DNA of 5,603 nt from Nitrososphaerales archaeon TH703 (GCA_014523525.1 JAATVL010000071.1:1-5603); one strand, 5' to 3'. Counted from the stretch's first letter, positions 1 through 5,129 are shown. The notes: generated by a model from the sequence alone, not told the origin. A program made the numbers and translations.

Positions 1-921
1 CTCGGATAGACCTAAAATAGGTTGCACAGGAGTTCGCATCTCATGAGCCGCTACGTTGATAAATTCATCTTTCATGCGTTCTCTTTGCTGTATTTCTAGG
101 TTTGCCGTTTTAAGCTCGTCACTTAAGCGCCTCTGTTCTTCGATATAGGCTCTAATTGAATTAATCATCGAGTTGAATGAGTCGGTGAGTTCTCCCAGTT
201 CATCATCACTCTTATGCTCAACGTGGTAGCTTAAATTTCCCTTTTTTATTTCCCTTGTGGCTTGCGTAAGCACAGATATTGGCCTAAGTATTCTTGTGAC
301 TAAATATAGAATCAGAACTAAGATCCCTATATTAAGAACAGCCAAAAAGACCTGCAACATAATCAAGTTCTGCGAATTATTATCAGCGTACGAACCTAAG
401 GCCGTTACCAAAATATCGGAGGAGCGCACCAAGTTTGAGGCAGTTGCTTCAAGATCTTGCCTTAATACTAAAACTGTTTCAGGTGTGCCTACTTGAGACC
501 CTTGAGATCGATCAATTATTTTATCCTGTATCAAAGCCTTGTACGCAGAGAAGTCTCTTATCACATTATTCAGGTAACCAGAAAAATCTGGGGGAAGTGA
601 TTTTATATTTGCGCCTGAAATAGCTCCTCCATACGTAAGGGCTTCAATATTTGCTTCTAAGTTATTTATATTATTTTTTAGTGTTAGTATATTGGATGAA
701 CCATCAAGAAATTTCTCAGTTTGAAATAGGGAATTAGATGTTAGATATCGATTTTTCCCTGCAGCATTGATTGAATTTCCAATAGAGGTTCCCTGGGACT
801 GATAATATATCAGTATAAAAAAACTGCCACATATCAAACCAATCTCAACTATAACTAACAGCGTGATTTTTAAAATAACTCTAGAGTTCGCTCGGTGAAG
901 CAAGGCACGGATCGGGTTCAT
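1..921 (-). CDS. Membrane sensor histidine kinase, N-terminal part (gene cut by left window edge)
   Basis: This is the first 307 residues of a two-component sensor kinase; the rest of HisKA and the ATPase domain lie outside the window. Reading the minus strand gives an open frame from ATG at 921 to the edge. A TAA codon sits directly before the ATG, and GGAG lies 6 bases upstream as a Shine-Dalgarno match, so the start is well supported. Visible order: membrane helix about 15-40, extracytoplasmic domain about 41-185, second helix about 186-209, HAMP linker about 209-262 (RPI near 213, DELGEL near 240-245), short coiled coil, then the HisKA H-box with the phospho-accepting His at 293 in HEMRTP. 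Residues 49-65 (GNSINAAGKNRYLTSNS) faintly resemble the start of PilJ/NIT-type sensor domains; that is a guess. The ligand is unknown. Two receiver-only genes lie upstream on the same strand and could be partners, but separate promoters and a T-run argue against one operon. Confidence 0.95.
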   Translation of the reverse strand, partial: MNPIRALLHRANSRVILKITLLVIVEIGLICGSFFILIYYQSQGTSIGNSINAAGKNRYLTSNSLFQTEKFLDGSSNILTLKNNINNLEANIEALTYGGAISGANIKSLPPDFSGYLNNVIRDFSAYKALIQDKIIDRSQGSQVGTPETVLVLRQDLEATASNLVRSSDILVTALGSYADNNSQNLIMLQVFLAVLNIGILVLILYLVTRILRPISVLTQATREIKKGNLSYHVEHKSDDELGELTDSFNSMINSIRAYIEEQRRLSDELKTANLEIQQRERMKDEFINVAAHEMRTPVQPILGLSE

Positions 922-980
922 TTAGATCTCCAACCCCCCAAATGAAGTATCATCTGATAATTGATACAAGGTATATTCTT

Positions 981-990
981 ACTTATAAGT
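981..990 (-). promoter_or_regulatory. Putative TATA box for the histidine kinase gene
   Basis: ACTTATAAGT is a self-complementary TATA-like element. On the minus strand it would place transcription start near 959, giving a leader of about 38 bases that contains the GGAG ribosome-binding match before ATG 921. This follows the usual archaeal TATA-to-start distance of about 26 bases. No purine-rich BRE is obvious beyond GAACC just upstream. Confidence 0.45.
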
Positions 991-1114
991 AGGTTCAAGG
1001 GTGTACAATATTAAAATCTTCGGTGGCCCCTAATATTTAACGAGGATAAAGTAGACTTCGCCCCACTAGAGAGCTATTGCTATGACATCCGACTCCTAGG
1101 TTATTATGCAATAG

Positions 1115-1121
1115 AAAAAAA
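1115..1121 (-). terminator. T-run, possible archaeal terminator of the downstream receiver gene
   Basis: On the minus strand a run of seven T residues (TTTCTTTTTTTC context) lies 67-73 bases after the stop of the receiver gene at 1188-1571. Archaeal RNA polymerase often terminates at oligo-T without a hairpin, so this could separate the receiver transcript from the kinase gene. It also lies just past the stop (1127-1129) that would be used if the receiver's apparent frameshift were repaired. Confidence 0.4.
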
Positions 1122-1187
1122 GAAATTTAGAATACCTTATTATTTTTGCACCTCTGGACTAGATACCTATCCTCATATTCTTCTTGG

Positions 1188-1571
1188 CTAACGCACCATT
1201 GAATAAACTTGTTCCAAGAGTTCCTTGTTGGTTACGGGTTTTTTTATAAATTTTCTTTCTCCCTCTATAGGATACACTTTGCTATTGTAAGTTTTGTAAG
1301 CTGTTAAGTAACTCAGTGCTGAGATAAATAGGGTCTTGATCTTCGAATCCCTTGATTTAAGTTCGTGATATAATTCAAAACCATTAATTTTTGGCATCCT
1401 AATATCTAATATCGTCAAGTCATATACATTTGGTTTGAAACTTTCCAAAGCCACGACCGGATCCGTAAAGCAATCTATGTCGAATCCATAATTTTCGAGT
1501 ATCATTTCCAAAGTCCTGCCAATGTCTTTTTCATCATCCACTATCAAAATCCTCTTGTTCACTTGAGCCAT
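1188..1571 (-). CDS. Single-domain response regulator (CheY-like receiver), paralog 1
   Basis: A 127-residue stand-alone phospho-receiver with no DNA-binding or enzymatic output domain. The receiver landmarks are all present: acidic pair D12/D13 (ILIVDDEKD), phospho-accepting D56 in ILDIRMPKINGFE, S84 in FISAL, and K111 in FIKKP. Such proteins take phosphate from a histidine kinase and act by protein contact or in a phosphorelay. The start at 1571 is secure: TAA directly precedes the ATG, and the leader TCGAGGGTTGGTGTAA carries GGTG, a possible Shine-Dalgarno. It is about 75% identical over 126 residues to the receiver at 1870-2277, upstream on the same strand, so the two are tandem duplicates. 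It stops 8 residues earlier than that paralog: an extra base near 1193 shifts the frame into TAG, while the shifted frame still encodes VSQEEYED, matching the paralog's tail VSQELYED. The receiver fold should be intact. The kinase gene lies 266 bases downstream. Confidence 0.95.
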   Translation of the reverse strand: MAQVNKRILIVDDEKDIGRTLEMILENYGFDIDCFTDPVVALESFKPNVYDLTILDIRMPKINGFELYHELKSRDSKIKTLFISALSYLTAYKTYNSKVYPIEGERKFIKKPVTNKELLEQVYSMVR

Positions 1572-1587
1572 TTACACCAACCCTCGA
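1529..1587 (-). repeat. 59-base exact repeat, copy 1 (receiver 5' end plus leader)
   Basis: This block is identical to 2235-2293 without a single mismatch. It covers the first 14 or so codons of the receiver gene, including third codon positions, plus 16 bases of untranslated leader (TCGAGGGTTGGTGTAA). Similarity stops abruptly at 1588, so the promoters are not shared. The leader contains GGTG close to the ATG as a possible ribosome-binding site, and its GGGTTGG core also occurs ahead of the histidine kinase gene (near 925-935). Confidence 0.9.
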
Positions 1588-1620
1588 TTACGTTATCTTT
1601 TTTCTTCATTAAACCCCAGT

Positions 1621-1630
1621 TTAAAATATA
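1621..1630 (-). promoter_or_regulatory. Putative TATA box for receiver paralog 1
   Basis: On the minus strand TATATTTTAA lies about 50-60 bases before ATG 1571. An archaeal start about 26 bases downstream would fall near 1599, giving a leader of roughly 28 bases that includes the conserved GGGTTGGTG stretch. The element differs from the one ahead of the paralog, so the two genes may be regulated separately. The surrounding DNA is AT-rich, so chance matches are common. Confidence 0.3.
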
Positions 1631-1835
1631 CCAATATAGTAATAAGTATTCTTGAATTAGGCTAGTAAAATCTCGTCTACTTACAAACTAACTTTAGAAC
1701 TAAATTAAAGGAGCCGGTAATATTGACTTACAGATTCATTGTACTACTAAATTCAGTACATTCGTTGTTACAGGTACTTTTCGGTACTTTTTGGGTAGAT
1801 TAGGAATATTCTGCTTAATCTGGTGTCCACGTTTG

Positions 1836-1858
1836 ATTACAGAAGCCGCTTCCGTAAT
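1836..1858. repeat. Imperfect 23-base palindrome after receiver paralog 2
   Basis: The two arms ATTACaGAAGC and GCTTCcGTAAT pair with one mismatch around a single central C. It starts 11 bases past the stop of the receiver gene at 1870-2277. It could be a 3' end structure of that transcript or a binding site for a dimeric protein. No T-run follows on the minus strand, so it is not a classical intrinsic terminator. The rest of the 298-base gap (1572-1869) holds only a tandem GGTACTTTT pair near 1773-1791 and the upstream promoter. Confidence 0.4.
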
Positions 1859-1869
1859 TAGTCATATAC

Positions 1870-2277
1870 TTAATCGTCTTCATATAGTTCCTGGCTAACC
1901 AGCATTGAATAAACTTGCCCCAAAAGGTCTTCGCTGCTTACAGGTTTCTTCATGAAATGTCGTACTCCCCTTAAAGGATACACTTTGCTATTTCGACTAT
2001 TGTAAGGCTCTACACTATTCAGTGCTGTGATAAATAGGGTCTTGATCTTCGAATCCCTTGATTTCAGTTGGTCATATAATTCGAAGCCATTAATTTCTGC
2101 CATCTTAATGTCTAAAATTATCAAGTCATATACATTTGGTTTGAAACTTTTCAAAGCCATGGCGGCATCCGTAAAGCAATCTATATCGAATCCATAATTT
2201 TCGAGTATCATTTCCAAAGTCCTGCCTACGTCTCTTTCATCATCCACTATCAAAATCCTCTTGTTCACTTGAGCCAT
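1870..2277 (-). CDS. Single-domain response regulator (CheY-like receiver), paralog 2
   Basis: A 135-residue stand-alone receiver, the upstream member of the tandem pair. D12/D13 (VDDERD), D56 in ILDIKMAEINGFE, T84 in FITAL and K111 in FMKKP give a complete phosphorylation site. One oddity is Ala60 where receivers almost always carry a proline four residues after the phospho-Asp; the paralog keeps Pro60. Its tail (VSQELYEDD) is acidic and extends past the receiver fold. The start at 2277 is fixed by a TAA directly before the ATG and the same leader as the paralog. Amino-acid differences between the copies cluster at 38-43, 84-95 and 102-120. The latter two cover much of the helix4-strand5-helix5 face that usually contacts partners, which suggests partner divergence. 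No output domain is present. Which kinase phosphorylates it cannot be told from the sequence; the kinase at 1-921 is a candidate by proximity. Confidence 0.95.
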   Translation of the reverse strand: MAQVNKRILIVDDERDVGRTLEMILENYGFDIDCFTDAAMALKSFKPNVYDLIILDIKMAEINGFELYDQLKSRDSKIKTLFITALNSVEPYNSRNSKVYPLRGVRHFMKKPVSSEDLLGQVYSMLVSQELYEDD

Positions 2278-2293
2278 TTACACCAACCCTCGA
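2235..2293 (-). repeat. 59-base exact repeat, copy 2 (receiver 5' end plus leader)
   Basis: Identical to 1529-1587. It holds the start of the receiver gene and its 16-base leader. The homology ends at 2293, very close to the transcription start (about 2294) predicted from the TATA-like element at 2316-2326, so the conserved part may be exactly the transcribed leader. Confidence 0.9.
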
Positions 2294-2728
2294 AATGCTA
2301 CCTCGAAAAGACTCAGATATAATATTGTGTCAAATATTGTCTTAAGCATAATGACAATAACGAAGAGGTAATTTTTAATTATTTATCAACAATTGATTAT
2401 AGAACTTCCGAAATGAGAAGAGTTATCAAGTACGAGTATTATGATTCTAAGCAGGTAAAAAATTCAATTGTGACAGGCTAACTGTATTTATTAAATTTTT
2501 GTTGTTAATTTTTCAAATTGATTTATTTTAAATCTCGAATATTTCTATATCTCATATATTGATTTTAAGCTAGGAATTATATTCAGTAATAAATGATATT
2601 GTGCAATAAACCTGCATGGATTCCGAAGAGTATAATAGTGAAGTGACTATTAGAAGTAGCGCGAAAGTGGAGGGTGGTACAACGTGTGCGCCGTGCGTTG
2701 ACAGGAGATATGCTGAATGTAACGTTAC
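2278..2728. other. 451-base intergenic region, AT-rich with a GC-richer hairpin patch
   Basis: The left part holds the promoter and leader of the receiver at 1870-2277. From about 2340 to 2615 the DNA is very AT-rich and I see no convincing gene; a 22-codon frame at 2413-2481 is too short to support. At 2640-2702 the base composition shifts to GC-rich, with a hairpin of CAACG (2680-2684) and CGTTG (2696-2700) around an 11-base loop. The hairpin lies just past the 3' end of the minus-strand cysteine-rich gene at 2729-2869. A 49-codon plus-strand frame (2616-2765) also covers this patch. Confidence 0.5.
2316..2326 (-). promoter_or_regulatory. Putative TATA box for receiver paralog 2
   Basis: AATATTATATC on the minus strand is TATA-like and would place the transcription start near 2294, giving a leader of about 17 bases. 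That coincides with the end of the leader shared with the paralog. Two copies of AATATTGT (2321-2328 and 2333-2340, 12 bases apart) overlap and flank it and could be protein-binding sites or chance in AT-rich DNA. Confidence 0.35.
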
Positions 2729-2869
2729 TTATTGCCTCTTCTGCACACCACTATTCATGTCATGATGTAAACATGTGAAATCTCTACACCAGTAACAAAA
2801 ACCGCAATTGGGACATAATGATTTTGAACGTGTTGGATGAAATTCGGTGTAGCAGTTAAAGCAAATCAT
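2729..2869 (-). CDS. 46-residue cysteine-rich zinc-finger-like protein
   Basis: A short minus-strand frame whose cysteine spacing is hard to get by chance. Cys pairs occur at 3/6 (CFNC), then a run at 19, 22, 25 and 28 (CPNCGFCYWC), Cys33 and HH at 35-36. That is enough for one or two zinc sites of the zinc-ribbon or knuckle type. Function unknown; proteins like this often bind nucleic acid or other proteins. No Shine-Dalgarno is visible. A TATA-like element at 2893-2903 would start transcription about 2872, 3 bases before the ATG, which fits leaderless expression, common in archaea. The gene diverges from msrB and shares its upstream region, so the two may be co-regulated. A 49-codon frame on the other strand overlaps its 3' end by 37 bases and is less convincing. 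Length is the main reason for doubt. Confidence 0.6.
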   Translation of the reverse strand: MICFNCYTEFHPTRSKSLCPNCGFCYWCRDFTCLHHDMNSGVQKRQ

Positions 2870-2892
2870 TAGAATTTCATATTAATGAATTA

Positions 2893-2903
2893 TTATATAT
2901 AAA
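2893..2903. promoter_or_regulatory. Symmetric TATA element between the cysteine-rich gene and msrB
   Basis: TTATATATAAA is nearly self-complementary, so it can be read as a TATA box in both directions. Leftward, the predicted start is about 3 bases before ATG 2869. Rightward, the predicted start is near 2924, giving msrB a leader of about 50 bases. A second candidate for msrB, CTTTATTTG near 2931-2939, would give a leader of about 12-14 bases. Confidence 0.45.
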
Positions 2904-2973
2904 TAAAATTCAAAAACCTAAGACATACACCTTTATTTGTAGAACCTCCAAAATATGTTAAGGAAGATATAGT

Positions 2974-3363
2974 TTGAATTACAATAAACTAACTCCAGAC
3001 GAAGAAAGAGTCCTTGTAGATAAAGCAACGGAACCTCCTTTCACGGGTGAGTACGACAATTTTTACGAAGATGGAACTTTTATCTGTCGAAGGTGTAATA
3101 CGCCTCTCTTTTCATCAAAAAGCAAGTTTGATTCCGGATGTGGATGGCCAAGCTTTGACGAGTATTTCCCAAATGCGGTAAAGCGTGTCCCTGATCCTGA
3201 TGGAATAAGAACAGAAATAGAATGTTCAAATTGTAATGCACATTTAGGACACGAATTTCTGGGAGAACATTTGACAGATAAGAATACGCGAGAATGTGTC
3301 AATTCGTTATCTATACGTTTTGTCCCGAGGGGAAAAGAGTTACCAGAGAGAATACATGAATAA
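2974..3363 (+). CDS. msrB: Peptide-methionine (R)-S-oxide reductase MsrB
   Basis: MsrB reduces the R epimer of methionine sulfoxide in proteins, repairing oxidative damage in the cytoplasm with thioredoxin-type reductant. The 129 residues match a full-length single-domain MsrB: N-terminal KLTPDEERV and GTEPPFTGEY-like segment (here ATEPPFTGEY at 18-27), structural zinc ligands C38-x2-C41 and C84-x2-C87, the signature GCGWPSF at 55-61, HLGHEF at 90-95, and catalytic C108 in RECVNSLSIRF. C56 in the signature is the likely resolving cysteine. The start is a TTG, because TAG at 2971-2973 is in frame directly before it and the next internal starts would remove the conserved N-terminus. AGGA at 2961-2964 is a weak ribosome-binding match. 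No secretion signal is seen. It forms an operon with msrA, which overlaps its last 8 bases. Confidence 0.97.
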   Translation: MNYNKLTPDEERVLVDKATEPPFTGEYDNFYEDGTFICRRCNTPLFSSKSKFDSGCGWPSFDEYFPNAVKRVPDPDGIRTEIECSNCNAHLGHEFLGEHLTDKNTRECVNSLSIRFVPRGKELPERIHE

Positions 3364-3913
3364 TAATAATAAGACTGAAATCGCGACACTTGCTAACGGA
3401 TGTTTTTGGTGTACGGAAGCAATTTTCGGAAGAGTCAAAGGTGTCAAATCTATTCTACCCGGCTATGCTGGAGGAACAGTGAAAAATCCTTCCTATGATC
3501 AAGTATGCACTGGTAAGACCGGTCATGCAGAATCAATTCAGATAGAATTTGATCCGAAAGTTACATCTTTTGAAAAAATCCTTGATATCTTCTGGCATAC
3601 CCATGACCCAACGACTCTCAATAGACAAGGTAATGATGTTGGCACACAGTACCGATCTGCAATATTTTATCATGACAAAATGCAAAAAGAGATTGCTGAG
3701 AGATCAAGAAATGATCTCGAAAAGGCAAATGTTTATAATGATTCAATTGTGACAGAAATTACTCCTTTTAAGAATTTTTATGTTGCAGAGGATTATCACA
3801 AAAATTACTATGAAAAACATCAGGATGCTCCCTATTGCAATTTTGTCATTGATCCCAAGGTCAGGAAACTTCTTGAGAAGTATGGAAATGACGTAAAACA
3901 GGAATTTAAGTAA
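3356..3913 (+). CDS. msrA: Peptide-methionine (S)-S-oxide reductase MsrA
   Basis: MsrA reduces the S epimer of methionine sulfoxide, free or in proteins, complementing MsrB. The protein is 185 residues from ATG 3356. A longer frame from GTG 3296 exists but its extra residues lie inside msrB and do not look like MsrA, so the ATG is chosen. Catalytic C16 sits in the family motif GCFWC (15-19), followed by GYAGG (36-40), GHAESI (56-61), the HDPTT and GTQYRS segments (83-101) and EDYHKNYY (145-152). C161 in APYCNFVIDPKV is the likely resolving cysteine, as in MsrA proteins whose tail ends in the YC-x-FVI-x-PKV pattern. The gene overlaps msrB by 8 bases, so translation is probably coupled. The two proteins are separate here, unlike the MsrA-MsrB fusions seen in some bacteria. 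A possible membrane microprotein follows after 2 bases. Confidence 0.97.
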   Translation: MNNNNKTEIATLANGCFWCTEAIFGRVKGVKSILPGYAGGTVKNPSYDQVCTGKTGHAESIQIEFDPKVTSFEKILDIFWHTHDPTTLNRQGNDVGTQYRSAIFYHDKMQKEIAERSRNDLEKANVYNDSIVTEITPFKNFYVAEDYHKNYYEKHQDAPYCNFVIDPKVRKLLEKYGNDVKQEFK

Positions 3914-3915
3914 CT

Positions 3916-4002
3916 ATGAATAAGGCAATTCATAATTCCACACTAACCCTTGCTATTTTGATCCTGTTCTTCTTGGCAATTGTCAGAACGAAAATCAGTT
4001 AA
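3916..4002 (+). CDS. Possible 28-residue single-helix membrane microprotein after msrA
   Basis: A 28-codon frame begins with ATG only 2 bases after the msrA stop. The protein has a short polar start (MNKAIHNST), one hydrophobic stretch at about residues 10-23 (LTLAILILFFLAIV) and a basic end (RTKIS), the layout of a one-pass membrane peptide. AGGA at 3900-3903, inside the end of msrA, could act as ribosome-binding site, and the tight spacing would allow coupled translation. No family is recognised. If real, it could tether or partner the repair enzymes or simply be a small stress peptide; both are guesses. A random frame in AT-rich DNA can also look hydrophobic, so length is the main doubt. 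The SnoaL-like gene converges from the other side 110 bases away. Confidence 0.45.
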   Translation: MNKAIHNSTLTLAILILFFLAIVRTKIS

Positions 4003-4112
4003 ATCATAGATATATCCTCTAGTTTGGATTAGAATTGTTAACAGTATGGTTTCCGACGGCTCCAGACCTACGAATCTACTGATGGCCTACTATTATCGAT
4101 ACTAAATAACAT

Positions 4113-4553
4113 CTACATCAAACCAAGTTGTCTCATCATTCCAACCAAATCGTAGAATAGATTTTCCTCAATAATTTTCCCATCTTTCCAGTGGGCTACT
4201 GTGCAAAAATCTACCTTAAAGTTCTTGTTCGTAGGCTGAATTGTTTTTCCATCATTGCCAATCATTGGTCCTTTATGCGTGCCTGTAAATTCTGCTACGG
4301 AACAGGTCCAATCCCCCTGACCGAAGAAGATTTTATATGGATTGTTCTCTACATGGTTATCAGGAAATGCATTGAAAAAATATTCTCCTTCCTTTTTGTG
4401 TGCGTCTATACCTACAGTAGGTGGCTGACCCGGCCAACGCACAATGACGTCATCTGCATGTCGCTTGCTAAAAGTATCCCAGTCCTGTGAATTCCAAGCA
4501 TCGTCTAAAGTCTTCATCAAATTCATATTTTCCTCAGCGCTCATGAACATCAT
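4113..4553 (-). CDS. SnoaL-like / NTF2-fold ester cyclase family protein
   Basis: A 146-residue protein of the SnoaL-like polyketide cyclase superfamily, a single cone-shaped alpha+beta domain usually annotated 'ester cyclase'. Visible family features are AWNSQDWDTF (19-28), HADDVIVRWPGQPPT (32-46), FPDNHVENNPYKIFFGQGDW (63-82), EFTGTHKGP (88-96) and the end WKDGKIIEENLFYDLVGMMRQLGL. The RWPGQPP and FPDNH stretches resemble, from memory, a subgroup common in soil bacteria, so transfer between bacteria and archaea is possible. The substrate is unknown; these domains bind small hydrophobic molecules and many are not true cyclases. In-frame ATGs occur at codons 1, 2 and 4 (4553, 4550, 4544), with a TGA three codons upstream of the first; codon 4 (MSAEEN) is a plausible true start. 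It is convergent with the msr operon and has no visible partner gene. Confidence 0.9.
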   Translation of the reverse strand: MMFMSAEENMNLMKTLDDAWNSQDWDTFSKRHADDVIVRWPGQPPTVGIDAHKKEGEYFFNAFPDNHVENNPYKIFFGQGDWTCSVAEFTGTHKGPMIGNDGKTIQPTNKNFKVDFCTVAHWKDGKIIEENLFYDLVGMMRQLGLM

Positions 4554-5129
4554 ATCTATTCAAAAATAGAAAAGTCTTTCCTGAATTAACTGTGGTCATC
4601 GTGTCTTTTGCTCATTAGACAAGTCATTATTAGCGAAACAAAAAGCTAAATACCCGGTAGTAGAACCATAGTACATGAGGGGCACTAATCCCGATGAACC
4701 CGAAACGGTTCGAAACCTTAAAGATTACTTGTCTATCTAATAGTACCAAAAATCCTCCTTTTAGCACCGATATCGTCACGCATCCCATCATATTTTGAGC
4801 ACAAATTTCATTCTTTGTAGACTAGTAAAAATTAAATCATCACCTAGAATTGCTCTTCAACTGTTACATGTAATGGATTCTTTAATTTCTTAATAGCACT
4901 TCAGATACAAAGATCTTCGACGTCTACATCCACATACAAGACGTTGAGGATTTAATCAGAAAATGGTGTGATGGAAAAGATAGATTCAAAACTATTGTCT
5001 GGTAGTGGTTTAAACATACTGAATAATTTTTTGTTTCCAAATATTAGAAAAACTGTATTTGGCCCAAATAAATGTCTTTGAGACAAAATAAACACATAGA
5101 TAGATATACGATTAGCGTGGATCATATAC
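4554..5129. other. 576-base region with no convincing gene
   Basis: The left end must hold the promoter of the SnoaL-like gene, but no strong TATA box stands out. A GC-richer patch at about 4650-4720 contains small complementary segments (GAACC 4695-4699 with GGTTC 4706-4710) and short frames on both strands: 21 codons at 4675-4740 on the plus strand and about 25 codons on the minus strand. At 4892-5005 a stop-to-stop frame of 37 codons reads like protein (KIFDVYIHIQDVEDLIRKW) but has no start codon, so it may be a gene remnant. A palindrome at 5056-5070 precedes the next gene. No tRNA or known RNA was recognised. Confidence 0.5.
5056..5070. promoter_or_regulatory. Perfect palindrome upstream of the 94-residue zinc-ribbon gene, possible operator
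   Basis: TATTTGG-C-CCAAATA is a perfect inverted repeat with 7-base arms around a single C, about 60 bases before ATG 5130. The position just upstream of a possible promoter suits a dimeric regulator. A repeat of this size is expected about once every few kilobases by chance in DNA of this composition, so the call is weak. Confidence 0.3.

Noticed and set aside
257..623. Plus-strand open frames at 257-496 and 435-623
   Set aside because: They lie antisense to the well-supported histidine kinase and show no domain or composition of their own.
1074..1114. Inverted repeat CTATTGC / GCAATAG as an intrinsic terminator for receiver paralog 1
   Set aside because: On the minus strand the T-run comes before the stem, not after it, and the loop is 27 bases.
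3296..3355. Upstream GTG start extending MsrA by 20 residues
   Set aside because: The extension lies inside the conserved end of msrB and does not resemble MsrA; ATG 3356 gives a normal MsrA N-terminus.
3063..3389. Minus-strand 108-codon frame over msrB
   Set aside because: It is a shadow of msrB, whose catalytic and zinc residues are all visible on the plus strand.
3549..3752. Plus-strand 67-codon frame inside msrA
   Set aside because: It is out of frame with the clear msrA gene and carries no recognisable feature.
4191..4490. Plus-strand 99-codon frame
   Set aside because: It is antisense to the SnoaL-like gene, which matches its family along the full length.
4617..4734. Intron-containing tRNA or small mobile element, suggested by AGACAAGT / ACTTGTCT ends and an internal GGTTCGAAACC
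   Set aside because: The T-arm-like segment is not adjacent to the putative acceptor strand, no D-arm or anticodon arm fits, and no target-site duplication is seen. An 8-base inverted repeat at this distance is expected many times by chance.
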